Shown piece by piece: positions 21,049-33,616 of a DNA stretch of 64,000 nucleotides. Position 1 is the first letter of the stretch; each line of letters opens with the position of its first letter. The notes beneath the pieces are model-generated. The model worked only from the letters and a program-made list of their open reading frames with translations, did not search any database and had not been told where the DNA came from. The stretch covers positions 328,298-392,297 of the forward strand of contig NW_005179158.1 of NCBI RefSeq assembly GCF_000350225.1. Reading direction: 5' to 3'. Source of the DNA: Chondrus crispus. Taxonomy: Eukaryota > Rhodophyta > Florideophyceae > Gigartinales > Gigartinaceae. A program made the position numbers and the translations under genes.

Positions 21049-21987
21049 TGTTGTAATTCTACGACCACATGCTGATATGCATGACAAACGACGACAGGTA
21101 TGACACGTGTAAAATCGAAAACACTCTGCGGGACGAGCTGAGCAAGTTTGATTTTCAACGTGTACACGTGTGATTTCTGTACACGGTTGCACTCTACAGT
21201 ACTTCAGGAGCACGTTTGGGTTTCGATGTGTACACGTGTGAAATATGTACACGGTTGCACTGTACAGTACAATCTGAGCATGTTTCATTTTCTCCGCCCG
21301 ACACGTGTATGACCTGGACACATGTTCTCATTACACTGTCGGACGCGTACAGTACGCTTGCAGTCTTACAGACAAAGTATAGAACCTTGGTGGCGATTGC
21401 CTGGCACGTGCCAAAGGTTTACAGCGTCCATGGAGTGCAGCACGGGTACAGCAGGACACAAAGATACCGTTGGGCGAGTTTTGAATTCGTAAGGCAAAAT
21501 GTGCACTGTTGTAATTGACAGTGGACAGGACCTCACGAGAGATTCAGATTCATAAGGCAACGTGTGCGCTGTAAACAGTCCTTGCAGGATTGATTTGAAT
21601 TCGTAAGGCAACGTGTGAGCTGTAAACGTGCCTTACGAATTTGTGCCACGCTGGATTTGGAATAGTAAGGGAATTTGTGCTTTGCTGTGCTTTGTTGTAC
21701 TGCCTTACTAATTTCTTCGTCATGACAGTGGTAATTCGTAAGGCGGTTTTCTGTTCTGTTTGTTGGGCCATCGCCAGTTTGGCCGAGTAGCAAGACGGGC
21801 ACATGTGTTAGAGCCAATACATTTGTAGTATGTGTGTCGTAGTGTTTGGTAGTAGAGTTCTACAAGATTGCAGAAGTGTATAAGTAGTGCCAGAAGTTGG
21901 CGACTCAAAGTAAATCGGCACCCAATCCTTCAACTTCACCTCATCAACCGTCCTTCGAATCCCCTTCGCCCCGCTGACCTACCATTA
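21049..21987 (+). repeat. CopC-2 5' LTR
   Basis: 939 bp, TGTTGTAATTC to ACCATTA. It carries several ACACGTGT palindromes (near 21104, 21160 and 21230) and the GTGTATAAGTAG promoter motif about 110 bp from the end. The primer site follows at 21988-22001. Confidence 0.88.
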
Positions 21988-22642
21988 GGTTATGGGCCCA
22001 GTTCAACGTTATTATTCCGCTGTGTGAGTGCTCGTTCTCAGTTTCTGCTGCCGTTCTCGTGTTTGTTTCTGCTGTCGTTCTCGTGTTTGTTTCTGCTGTC
22101 GTTCTCGTTTTGGTCTCCGCTGTCGTTCTCGTTTTGGTTTCTGCTGTCGTTTCCGCCGCCGTTTTCATCGCCGCCGTCGTTTGTTTTGTTCTATCGCCGT
22201 CTACTTGCGGTCGTTATCATCTTGGTCGTTCGTCTCCGTCTACCTGCTGTCGTTTCAACTTGGTGGATCTTCTTCGTGTCTGTTGCAGCTTGGTCTTGGC
22301 AATTGTTGTGTGAGCTGTGGGTGTAGTCCCTAGTCGCCAACGTACCATATCAATCCAAGAAGACTGCCCTTCGATCACGCCGGTGATCGTCGTAGCTGCC
22401 GATACCCTCGCTCTTGGTGAAAGGCTTGTGCCATTGGAAATCTGACTTGAGCGAGGGTCCGACCAAGAATCGTCGAGAGACGAAACACTGATCCTCGGGG
22501 AGGATCACAGTGTACTGGTCTAGTCGATCCGCACTCTGCCTTCGGGAGGTGCGTCGGCAGTGTGGGTAACGCTCTCGGTATTAGCCCTATAGGTACGACT
22601 TCGGTCCTCTGGGTGAAGAGAATACGTGCCTAAACACTGAAC

Positions 22643-23453
22643 TGTTGGAAATCTTCGACCACATGCTAAGCTCCAAGCCTGACAGATATTACACGTGTAC
22701 GTCGACGAAACCTAAAATGCTTGGAAGAGCATTCTCACGATGTTTGGTCTTCAACGTGGACACGTGTCATATTTGTACACGGTTGCACTTTCCTATCATT
22801 TCCGAGCATGTTTCAATTTTGGTGTTGACACGTGTAAGTTATGTACCTCGTGGCACTCTACAGTACATTCTGAACATGTTTCATTTTTCTCGATTTGACA
22901 CGTGTGTGACACGTATGACGTATGTGCCACAGTGGTTATTAATCGTAGTGTAAAATCTGTAATCTACAGTACAGTACATTCAGATATTATTGACTCTCAA
23001 ACGGTCACAAATTATTAGCAAGAGAGAGTGCAAGAAGGAGAGTCATTTGATTATCAACCGAGAGTGGAAGTAGGAGAGTCACTTGATTATCAACCGAGAG
23101 TGCAAGAAGGAGAGTCATTTGATTATCAACCGAGAGTGGAAGTAGGAGAGTCACTTGATTATCAACCGAGAGTGCAAGAAGGAGAGTCATTTGATTATCA
23201 ACCGAGAGTGGAAGTAGGAGAGTCACTTGATTATCAACCGAGAGTGCAACAGGGAGAGTCACTTGATTATCAACGAGTGCAAGAAGGAGAGTCACGTGAC
23301 CAGCCCTAATGGCTCGTATTGTATGTAGTTCGAAGAGTATAAGTAGCGCCAATAGTTGGCGACCAAGAGTAAAATGGCATCAACTTCTTTTCCCGTCAAC
23401 CACCAGCAACCTTCAACCATCCTTCTTTCCTCTGCCCCGCTGACCTTTCTATA
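22643..23453 (+). repeat. CopB left outer LTR
   Basis: 811 bp, TGTTGGAAATC to TTTCTATA. It contains ACACGTGT palindromes (near 22693, 22757, 22829 and 22901), a 36-bp tandem repeat array and a GAGTATAAGTAG promoter motif. Only the R/U5-like end resembles the CopC LTR closely. Confidence 0.88.
23028..23302 (+). repeat. 36-bp tandem repeats within the CopB LTR
   Basis: About seven and a half 36-bp units, alternating two subtypes, with core GGAGAGTCA(T/C)TTGATTATCAACC-like sequence. Because 36 is a multiple of three the array is open as a 12-residue repeat, but nothing suggests translation. The same array is at 29896-30170; the inverted inner LTR has about four units (26930-27095). Confidence 0.85.
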
Positions 23454-25555
23454 TTACTGCATTGCGAATAACCGAGAAACATCGCTTCACGCGCTCGCAA
23501 GTCAAGCTTACGGAGCTCTAATTTCGGTAATGTATACCAACACTTTGACCCAAATACTCGCAAATGGCCAACATTTGGAGTTGACTTCATCCAAATGTGA
23601 TGGGGAGTCGTGTTAACTGGCAAAGCCCGTGAAGTAACTCGATTGCGTACATATACTGCAGTGGCAAGAGCCTCTGCCCAGAATCGTTTACTGACCTGTT
23701 TATGAGAAAGCATGGAACGGACAAGATCAATCAAGGTTCGATTTAAACGTTCAGCAACACCGTTTTGTTCAGGTGTGTAGGCAGTGGTAAGCTGGTGCTG
23801 TGTACCGTTTGAATCCAAATATGACTTGAATTCTGTCGACAAGTACTCTCCCCCTCGATCAGTGCGAAGCACCTTCACTTTGCGACCAGTGTGCGTTTGG
23901 GCAAACTGTTCATACAACTTATATTTTGCAAAGGCCTCAGATTTATTTCGCATCGTGTACACAACTACCCAGTTCGAGTGATCATCTACAAATGTAATGA
24001 AGTATCTCGAACCACCAATGGACTGTACTTCGAGCGGACCGCAAACGTCAGAATGTACCAAGTCAAGACAGTTCTGTGCTCGAGACGATGATCGCTGTTT
24101 CGGGATTACTGATCGCGTTGCTTTGCCGAACACACACGCAGGACAAACGAGAGAGTGATTGTCAGACTTTCGATTCATTGCTCTGATCACATCGCTTTGA
24201 CGAACATTGATGCCACTTACCACATTATTGTGAATCATTGATGCGATTCCTTGTACGTTAACATGGGCCATTCGTTCATGTAGCGTCTGCAAGGTAACTA
24301 CATGAGCAGAGAAAGTTTCATTCATGACATCAAGTATGAATAAATCCCCAACTTGACTAGCTGTGGCAACTACAGTTGGTCCTGCACTAACGATGCATTT
24401 GTCTTTTTCAAATGACACTTGCAGGCCCTTTGAAACGATTTGGCTAACAGACAGAAGCGAGTATCCGAAATCAGGGACATGCAAAACGTTGGACAATTTG
24501 CAAGGATGTGGACTACCATTGACGTTCAACATGAATTCTACCTCACCACGACCAGCGACATTGGCTCTAGCCTTCGTGCCCATCTCGACTGATCCAGATT
24601 GCATCTGTTCATAAGTAACGAACGAAGAGCGATCAAATGTAATGTGGGCACTGCAACCGGAATCCACAAGCCATGACCCTGCGTTCACTGCCTTCTTTTC
24701 GGGAGAAGAAGTCGAAAGCAGGCATGTAAAGTCGCTTTCAGCAAAGGCAGCAGTAGAAGTTTCATCTCGAGATACGAATGCACTTGGCTTCATGCCGGGG
24801 TTGCGGGACCGGAACCCGTCTGGCGGTGCTGGTCGGCGCCCATTCACATCCTTGCCCCAGCAACGTGCTGCGGTGTGTCCATGTCGATTACAGTTCGTAC
24901 ATCTCATATCACGTCGAATAGGCATGCGATTGACAAGTGCAGGTGCGTGGGGTGAAGTAGTAGAAGCGGTCTTCATGCTCTCTCGTTGTTCCTCTTGCAG
25001 CAGACGACTCTTCACAAAATCGAGTCCAAACACTTTATCCTGATTGCCAAGTGCGTCAAGTGCAACAATCAAGTTATCGAATCGTGGAGGCAAGCCATTC
25101 AACACAGCCATTGCAATTTCTTTATCGTCAATCTCAACACTCATTGACTGCAATCTGGCAGCAAGTTGCTTCACACGATTGATGAACACGAGCACTTTCT
25201 CGGATGGGAGCATGGAAACAGTGTAAAAGTCGCGACGGGCGGAAAGTTTGTTGAGCAAAGTGTGACGCTCAAACACATTCAGAATCGCCTCCCATGTCTC
25301 TTTCGCACTGCTACACCTTCGCACATGTTGCAAGTAGTCATCAGAAAGCGTGAGTCCGATGACTGCCTTTGCTTTGGCATCACCACGAATCCACTTCCTG
25401 CGATCATCTGAGGTCGCATTTTCCGATATATCATCAAAAACGTATTGATCGACATCTCGGAGAGCAAGCAGTAGCTCGATTTTCTGCTTCCAGATGTAAA
25501 AGTTAGATGCAGTCAGCTTCTCGATTCTGACCGATCCAGAGCTTTGGTCATCCAT
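23454..25555 (-). pseudogene. CopB gag-protease-integrase part (inverted)
   Basis: Starts at the ATG of MDDQSSG at 25555. It shows Gag, CCHC knuckle (CTNCNRHGHTAARC), protease (WLVDSGCSAH), GAG-pre-integrase and integrase core (LVHSDVCGPL, TDRGGEY, PEQNGVAERL), up to the region just past the integrase. It is cut there by the inversion junction; the frame then runs into the outer LTR and means nothing. The protein is about 96 percent like CopC-4 by eye. Confidence 0.85.
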
Positions 25556-26764
25556 TTCGCCGAATGGATGTACCCTTCGAGTATACAAGGTCTTCCGTCC
25601 CGGGATCCCAAGCCGTTAACCGATAGTCAACACAATGGCAAGCCCACCCGTATAGGAAGTTTGTAGCGATTACTCGGAAACGTTCTTGGTGCTTGTTCCC
25701 GGCGGAGTGGAACAAGCGTATTCTTCTTAAAAATGCCTTAGGGCGCTACCCCTATATGTCGGCCAGTGCGGGTCTTTCGACTGTGAACTAAATCAAACGT
25801 GCCACGAGTAAGCACAACAACTTTGCCTGTAGACGAACCAGGACTTTTGGTTACTACCGCGAACGGTCCCTGCAACCTAAATCGGCTTGTCCAAACTTGA
25901 TACGGTACTGCCTCAGAGGGTCTCTCACAACACAAGAATGAAACTGCCTTCGTCGTACTCGTGTGATTTGTTCACAATCACTCCTTGGGTCACCCTCTTC
26001 CGTGCGAACTTAATCAAGGTACGCGACCTTATACACGTATAGTGAGAGGTTCAGTGTTTAGGCACGTATTCTCTTCACCCAGGGGACCGAAGTCGTACCT
26101 ATAGGGCTAATACCGAGAGCGTTACCCACACCGCCGACGCACCTCCCGAAGGCAGAGTGCGGATCGACTAGACCAGTACACTGTGATCCTCCCCGAGGAT
26201 CAGTAATTCGTCTCTCGACGATTCTTGGTCGGACCCTCGCTCAAGTCAGATTTCCAATGGCACCAGCCTTTCACCAAGAGCGAGGGTATGTTCCACTGAG
26301 GATTTGGCAGTGCGTTGGCCACTAGGGACTTTCTTCCTCCCGACTAGCGGAAGGCTCACCCACAGCTCACACAACGACTGCCACGACAAAGCAAAAAAAC
26401 TGAGAACTGACGGACCACTGAGGATTTGGCAGTGCGTTGGCCACTAGGGACTTTCTTCCTCCCGACAAGCGGAAGGCTCACCCACAGCTCACACAACGAC
26501 TGCCACGACAAAGCTGCAAGACCACAAAGTTGATTTCCAAAAACTGGGAACTGACGGACCACCAAACTGAAAGATCGGCTGAAACGGTGCTGAAACGACG
26601 GCGAAAACTCAAAAAACTGAAAAACCAAACTCGAAAGCGGAGACTGAAACTGATACCTTCTTCTTCTGCTTGACGAGCTGAACAAACTGATACTTGAACA
26701 ACGGCAAAACTCGAACTTGAACCAAAACGAAGACGACGATCAGCGTTGAACTGGGCCCATAACC
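25556..26764 (-). other. CopB leader and primer site (inverted)
   Basis: Primer site at 26751-26764, leader like that of CopC, shared 50-bp block at 25602-25651. A tandem duplication of about 122 bp is visible (units starting near 26293 and 26415), a local feature of this copy. A 65-codon frame (25738-25935) is related to frames in CopC leaders. Confidence 0.75.
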
Positions 26765-27467
26765 TATAGAAAGGTCAGCGGGGCAGAGGAAAGAAGGATG
26801 GTTGAAGGTTGCTGGTGGTTGACGGGAAAAGAAGTTGATGCCATTTTACTCTTGGTCGCCAACTATTGGCGCTACTTATACTCTTCGAACTACATACAAT
26901 GCGAGCCATTAGGGCTGGTCACGTGACTCTCCTTACTGCACTGGTTGATAATCAAGTGACTCTCCCTGTTGCACTCTCGGTTGATAATCAAATGACTCTC
27001 CTTCTTGCACTCTCGGTTGATAATCAAGTGACTCTCCTACTTCCACTCTCCGTTGATAATCAAATGACTCTCCTTCTTGCACTCTCTCTTGCTAATAATT
27101 TGTGACCGTTTGAGAGTCAATAATATCTGAATGTACTGTACTGTAGATTACAGATTTTACACTACGATTAATAACCACTGTGGCACATACGTCATACGTG
27201 TCACACACGTGTCAAATCGAGAAAAATGAAACATGTTCAGAATGTACTGTAGAGTGCCACGAGGTACATAACTTACACGTGTCAACACCAAAATTGAAAC
27301 ATGCTCGGAAATGATAGGAAAGTGCAACCGTGTACAAATATGACACGTGTCCACCTTGAAGACCAAACATCGTGAGAATGCTCTTGCAAGCATTTTAGGT
27401 TTCGTCGACGTACACGTGTAATATCTGTCAGGCTTGCAGCTTAGCATGTGGTCGAAGATTTCCAACA
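26765..27467 (-). repeat. CopB inner LTR (inverted)
   Basis: 703 bp on the minus strand with the same ends as the outer LTRs but about three fewer 36-bp units. Its start abuts AGTAA and the forward 3' part of the element. Confidence 0.85.
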
Positions 27468-29468
27468 AGTAAAGCATACAAACTTTGGGACGGAGAGTTG
27501 AGTAAAGTTGTTGTTTCACAAGATGCCAAGTTTGATGAATCGACATGTGGGATGCATGACATTCCTGCACATGAAAAAGATTCAATCAGCTCTGACGTTG
27601 GCGTTGTATTGCACGGTGGCGACATTGAGAATGAAGCCGATACCCCAAATGCTAATGAGGTTGGGTCGGAAGAGAATGAAATTTCAGGGGAGGTTATTGT
27701 AAACGAGGACACTCACTCTGTAGGTGAGAATGATGAAGATGATGTATCACCTCCCGTCGAAACTCCGAATGTCACCCCTCCAACTCCGACTCCAGCTGTA
27801 CGAAGATCGTCTCGAATCAGTAGACCTCCCGGATCATGGTGGAGGAGCAACTTTGCAGCTGCTCTTCTTTCACATGCGCATGTCGCTATTGAAGGTCCCA
27901 AGACTTTCAAACAAGCAACCCACGGTCCTAGAGCTGCATTCTGGCAAACCGGCATTGACAAAGAACTTGCATCACAGACTAAGAATCAGACCTGGAAACT
28001 TGTTCCTCGATCTGAGGCGTCAAACATCTTGACATCTGGATGGGTTTTCAATGTCAAGCAGCTGCCTGATGCAAATGGCAATATAGTTGAAAGTGCAAAA
28101 GCCAGACTTGTTGCCCGTGGATTCCAGCAAGTGCAGGGTCTTGACTATACTGAGACATATGCCCCTGTCATAAAGTTTACCACTATTCGTCTACTTCTTG
28201 CCTTAGTTGCTCATTACGACCTCGAACTTCATCAGATGGATGTCGTGACTGCGTTTTTGAACGGCGACTTGGATGAAGACATCTACATGGAGCAACCCGA
28301 AGGCTGCGTTGACAAAAGCAAAAGTGATCATGTGTGTAAACTTTTGAAAGCACTTTACGGTCTTAAACAAGCACCTCGTCAATGGCATACCAAAGTGGAT
28401 GATTTCTTACTCGGTGAATTGGGATTTGAGACTTCACGTAGTGATCCGTGCCTCTACATTAAACGCATTGGTAACACTATCATGCTAATTGCACTTTATG
28501 TCGATGACTTGTTGCTCGCTGGTAGTGATATCCATGCCATCAAATGGATGAAGGGGGAGCTTAACAAACGGTTTGAGATGAAAGACCTTAGTGAGGCAAA
28601 AGTCTGCATTGGTCTTGAGATTCAAAGAGATCGCACTATCAAGACATTGAGTCTCACTCAAACTAAGTATGCATTAAATGTGCTTGACCGTTTTAAAATG
28701 TCGACTTGTAACCCTTCTCTGACTCCAATGGAACAAGGTCGCAAAACCACGAATTCTATCGAAAACGACTCCGAAACAAAGGCACCGTATCGTGAGGCAG
28801 TCGGTTGCCTTATGTACTTGATGGTTGGCACTCGTCCAGACTTGGCATACACTATTGGAAAGCTTTCCCAACATTCTGCCAACCCATGTGAGTCACACTG
28901 GGCATGTGTAAAACGAGTAATGCGATACGTGCAAGGGACTCGAAACTTAGGAATCGTGTTTGACAATAAATCCAAATCGCCGGAGTTGCTCGGTTTCAGT
29001 GATGCTGACTGGGCCGGTTGTTCAGACTCTCGCAAGTCGACCAGCGGATATGTTTTCAAGTTCTGTGGTGGAGCTATCAGTTGGAGTTCCCGGAAACAGA
29101 CTGTGGTTGCGACTTCGACGTGTGAAGCTGAGTACATTGCACTATGTGAAGCGTGTAAGGAGGCGACTTGGTTGCGTCAAGTGGTTGCTGATGTTCTTGG
29201 ACTTGATTCTGATCCCACGATCATGATGGGGTGTGACAATGCAGGGACGATTTCGTTTGCACAGAATGAATCGATCAACCGTCGCAACAAACATGTTGAT
29301 GTAAAATACCACTACGTACGAGATGCTATTAAGAGAAACATTGTGTATTTGTCGCATTGTCCGACCACTTCGATGCCTGCAGATATCCTGACGAAAGCAC
29401 TTGGGCGAGTTCTATTCCAGGAGTTTGTAGAACTTCTGGGGCTTGCAGTTTCCAGTAAAAGCATGTGA
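27468..29468 (+). pseudogene. CopB RT-RNase H part (forward)
   Basis: Continuous frame carrying the acidic linker after integrase, copia RT (LHQMDVVTAFLNG, ALYVDDLLLAGSD) and RNase H (FSDADWAGC, STCEAEYIAL), ending ...SKSM just before the polypurine tract (about 29468-29479). It begins at the inversion junction and has no start of its own. The sequence is otherwise well kept. Confidence 0.85.
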
Positions 29469-29479
29469 TCGAGGGGGAG

Positions 29480-30321
29480 TGTTGGAAATCTTCGACCACA
29501 TGCTAAGCTCCAAGCCTGACAGATATTACACGTGTACGTCGACGAAACCTAAAATGCTTGGAAGAGCATTCTCACGATGTTTGGTCTTCAACGTGGACAC
29601 GTGTCATATTTGTACACGGTTGCACTTTCCTATCATTTCCGAGCATGTTTCAATTTTGGTGTTGACACGTGTAAGCTATGTACCTCGTGGCACTCTACAG
29701 TACATTCTGAACACGTTTCATTTTTCTCGATTTGACACGTGTGTGACACGTATGATATTTGTCCTACACGTGTGTGACACGTATGACGTATGTGCCACAG
29801 TGGTTATTAATCGTAGTGTAAAATCTGTAATCTACAGTACAGTACATTCAGATATTATTGACTCTCAAACGGTCACAAATTATTAGCAAGAGAGAGTGCA
29901 AGAAGGAGAGTCATTTGATTATCAACCGAGAGTGGAAGTAGGAGAGTCACTTGATTATCAACCGAGAGTGCAAGAAGGAGAGTCATTTGATTATCAACCG
30001 AGAGTGGAAGTAGGAGAGTCACTTGATTATCAACCGAGAGTGCAAGAAGGAGAGTCATTTGATTATCAACCGAGAGTGGAAGTAGGAGAGTCACTTGATT
30101 ATCAACCGAGAGTGCAACAGGGAGAGTCACTTGATTATCAACGAGTGCAAGAAGGAGAGTCACGTGACCAGCCCTAATGGCTCGTATTGTATGTAGTTCG
30201 AAGAGTATAAGTAGCGCCAATAGTTGGCGACCAAGAGTAAAATGGCATCAACTTCTTTTCCCGTCAACTACCAGCAACCTTCAACCATCCTTCTTCCCTC
30301 TGCCCCGCTGACCTTTCTATA
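29480..30321 (+). repeat. CopB right outer LTR
   Basis: 842 bp, nearly identical to the left outer LTR apart from a 31-bp local duplication around an ACACGTGTGTGACACGTA segment (about 29745-29790). Followed by the TGAAC duplication and the CopC-2 leader. Confidence 0.88.
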
Positions 30322-30819
30322 TGAACCTCTCACTATATGTGTATAAGGTCGCGTACCTTGATTAAGTTCGCACGGAAGAGGGTGACCCTAGGCGTGATTG
30401 TGAACAAATCACACGAGTACGACGAAGGCAGTTTCATTCTTGTGTTGTGGGAAACCGCATTGGGGTAGTACCGTATCAAGTTTGGACAAGGCGATTTCGG
30501 TTGCAGGGACCGTTCGCGGTAGTGACCAAAAGTCCTGGTTCGTCTATAGGCAAAGTGTTGTGCTTACTCGTGGCACGTTTGATTTAGTTCACAGTCGAAA
30601 GACCCGCACTGGCCGACATATAGGGGTAGCGCCCTAAGGCATTTTTAAGAAGAATACGCTTGTTCCACTCCGCCGGGAACAAGCACCAAGAACGTTTCCG
30701 AGTAATCGCTACAAACTTCCTATACGGGTGGGCTTGCCATTGTGTTGACTATCGGTTAACGGCTTGGGATCCCGGAACAGAAGACCTTGTATACTCGAAG
30801 GGTACATCCATTCGGCGAA

Positions 30820-33616
30820 ATGGATGACCAAAGATCTGGATCGGTCAGAATCGAAAAGCTGACCGCATCTAACTTTTACATCTGGAAGCAGAAAATCGAG
30901 CTACTGCTTGCTCTCCGAGATGTCGATCAATACGTTTTTGATGATATCCCGGAGAATGCGACCTCAGATGACCGGAGAAAGTGGATCCGTGGTGACGCAA
31001 AAGCAAAGGCAGTCATCGGACTCACGCGTTCTGATGACTACTTGCAACATGTGCGAGGGTGTAGCAGTGCGAAAGAGACATGGGAAGCAATTCTAAATGT
31101 GTTTGAGCGTCATACTTTGCTCAACAAACTTGCCGCGCGTCGCGACTTTTACACTGTATCCATGCTCCCATCCGAGAAAGTGCTCGTGTTCATCAATCGT
31201 GTGAAGCAACTTGCTGCCAGATTGCAGTCAATGAGTGTTGAGATTGACGATAAAGAAATTGCAATGGCTGTGTTGAATGGCTTGCCTTCACGATTCGATA
31301 ACCTGATTGTTGCTCTTGACGCACTTGGCAATGAAGACAAAGTGTTTGGACTCGAGTTTGTGAAGAGTCGTCTGCTGCAAGAAGAGCAACGAGAAAGCAT
31401 GAAGACCGCTTCTGCTTCATCACCACATGCACCTGCACTTGTCAATCGTATGCCTATTCGACGCGATATGAAATGTACGAACTGCAATAGACATGGGCAT
31501 ACTGCAGCGCGTTGCTGGGGCAAGGACGTGAATGGGCGCCGACCTGCACCGCCAGATGAGTTTCGGTCAAGCAGCACTGGCTTGGAGCCAAGTGCATTCG
31601 TTTCTCGAGATGACAATTCCACTGCTGCCTTTGCTGAGAGTGACTTTACTTGCTTGCTTTCGACTTCCATTCCAGAAAAGAGGGCTGCAAACGCAAGGTC
31701 ATGGCTTGTCGATTCCGGTTGCAGCGCTCACATTACGTTTGATCGCTCTTTGTTCGTTACGTATGAACAGATGCAATCTGGATCAGTCGAGATGGGCACG
31801 AAGGCTAGAGCTAATGTCGCTGGTCGCGGCGAGGTAGAATTCATGTTGAACGTCAACGGTAGTCCCTATCCTTGCAAATTGTCAAACGTTTTGCATGTCC
31901 CTGATTTCGGATACTCGCTACTGTCTGTTAGCCAAATCGTTTCAAAGGGTTTGCAAGTGTCATTTGAAAATGAAAAATGCCGCGTTACTGCAGGATCAAC
32001 TGTAGTTGCTACAGCGAGTCAAGTTGGGGATTTGTACATACTTGACGTCACGAATGAAACCTTTTCTGCTCACGTAGTTACCCTGCAGACGCTACATGAA
32101 CGCATGGCCCATGTTAATATACAAGGAATCGCATCAATGATTCACAATAATGTGGTAAGTGGCATCAACGTTCGTCAAAGCGATGTCATCAGTGCAATGA
32201 ATCCGAAGTCTGACAATCACTCTCCCATTTGTCCTGCGTGTGTGTTTGGCAAAGCAACGCGATCAGTAATCCCAAAACAGCGATCATCGTCTCGAGCACA
32301 GAACTGTCTTGACTTGGTACATTCTGACGTTTGCGGTCCGCTCGAAGTACAGTCCATTGGTGGTTCGAGATACTTCGTTACATTTGTAGATTATCACTCG
32401 AACTGGGTAGTTGTGTACACGATGAGAAATAAATCTGAGGCGTTTGCAAAATACAAGTTGTATGAAAAGTTGGCTCAAACCCACACTGGTCGCAAAGTAA
32501 AGGTGCTTCGCACTGATCGAGGGGGAGAGTACTTGTCGACGGAATTCAAGTCGCATTTAGATTTAAACGGTACGCAGCACCAACTTACAACGGCGTACAC
32601 CCCTGAACAAAACGGTGTTGCTGAACGTTTAAATCGAACTTTGATTGATCTTGTCCGCTCAATGCTTTCTCATAAACAGGTCAGTAAGCGATTCTGGGCC
32701 GAGGCTCTTGCCACTTCGGTATATGTACGTAATCGAGTTACTTCACGCGCTTTGCCCGTTAATACAACTCTGCACCACATTTGGATGAATTCTACTCCAA
32801 ATGTTGGCCATTTGCGAGTATTTGGGTCAAAGTGTTGGTATACATTACCAAAATTAGAGCTCCGTAAGCTGGACTTGCGAGCGCGTGAAGCTATGTTCCT
32901 TGGGTACTCGCAATGCAGTAAGGCATACAAACTTTGGGACGGAGAGTTGAATAAAATTGTTGTGTCACGGGATGTCAAGTTTGATGAATCGACATGTGGT
33001 ATGCATGACATTCCTGCACACGAAAGTGATTCAATCAACTCTGATGTTGACGTTGTACTGCTCGATGGCGACAATGGGAATACAGCTGATACCCCAAATA
33101 CGGATGAGGTCGGTTCTGAAGAGGATGAAGTTTCGGAGGAGGTTCTTGAGAACGATGGCTCTCATTCTGTAAGTGAGAATGACGAAGATGAAGATGATGT
33201 ACCAACTGCCGTCGAAACTCCGAATGTCACTCCTCCAACTCCTACTCCAGCTGTGCGAAGATCGTCTCGAGTCAGCAGACCTCCCGGATCATGGTGGAGG
33301 AGCAACTTTGCAGCTGCTCTTCTTTCACATGCACATGTCGCTATTGAAGGTCCCAACACTTTCAAACAGGCAACCAACGGTCCTAGAGCTGCATTTTGGC
33401 AGACCGGCATTGACAAAGAACTTGCCTCGCAGACCAAGAATCGGACTTGGAAACTTGTTCCTCGATGTGCGGCGTCAAACATCTTGACATCTCGATGGGT
33501 TTTCAATGTCAAGCAACTGCCTGATGCAAATGGCAATATAGTTGAAAGTGCAAAAGCCAGACTTGTTGCTCGTGGATTCCAGCAAGTGCAAGGTCTTGAC
33601 TATACTGAGACATATG
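30820..33616 (+). pseudogene. CopC-2 gag-protease-integrase and RT start
   Basis: Open from the ATG of MDDQRSG through Gag, CCHC knuckle, protease, GAG-pre-integrase, integrase and the first RT segment (ARLVARGFQQVQG), then directly into the 3' LTR. The main part of RT and RNase H are not in this copy. It could supply Gag, protease and integrase in principle but is not a whole Pol. Confidence 0.85.

Larger units (their letters stand above)
22643..30321 (+). mobile_element. CopB, Ty1/copia element rearranged by inversion
   Basis: Outer plus-strand LTRs (22643-23453 and 29480-30321) flanked by perfect TGAAC duplications (22638-22642, 30322-30326). Inside, the 5' part of the element with its own LTR lies inverted (23454-27467) and the 3' part lies forward (27468-29468). 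Both inner junctions carry the same five bases: TTACT after the left LTR end and AGTAA after the inverted LTR end. This is what self-integration of the cDNA with inversion gives, followed by recombination into a resident LTR. The element is broken by this rearrangement; outer LTRs are nearly identical, so it is recent. Confidence 0.82.
21988..30819 (+). other. CopC-2 primer site and leader (split by CopB)
   Basis: Leader sequence lies at 22002-22642 and 30327-30819, with CopB and its TGAAC duplication in between. It holds the pyrimidine-rich repeat run (22010-22190), a conserved GC-rich segment with short inverted repeats, a 65-codon frame at 30440-30637 seen in other copies, and the shared 50-bp block at 30724-30773. 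Confidence 0.75.

Noticed and set aside
23028-23302. CRISPR-like direct repeats of 36 bp
   Set aside because: The units are contiguous with no unique spacers, lie in a eukaryotic LTR and vary in copy number between LTRs: a minisatellite.
22643-30321. CopB as two separate nested elements of opposite sense
   Set aside because: A normal nested insertion would leave both halves of the host element in one orientation and two LTRs on the insert; the exact LTR-end junctions with AGTAA/TTACT fit self-integration better.
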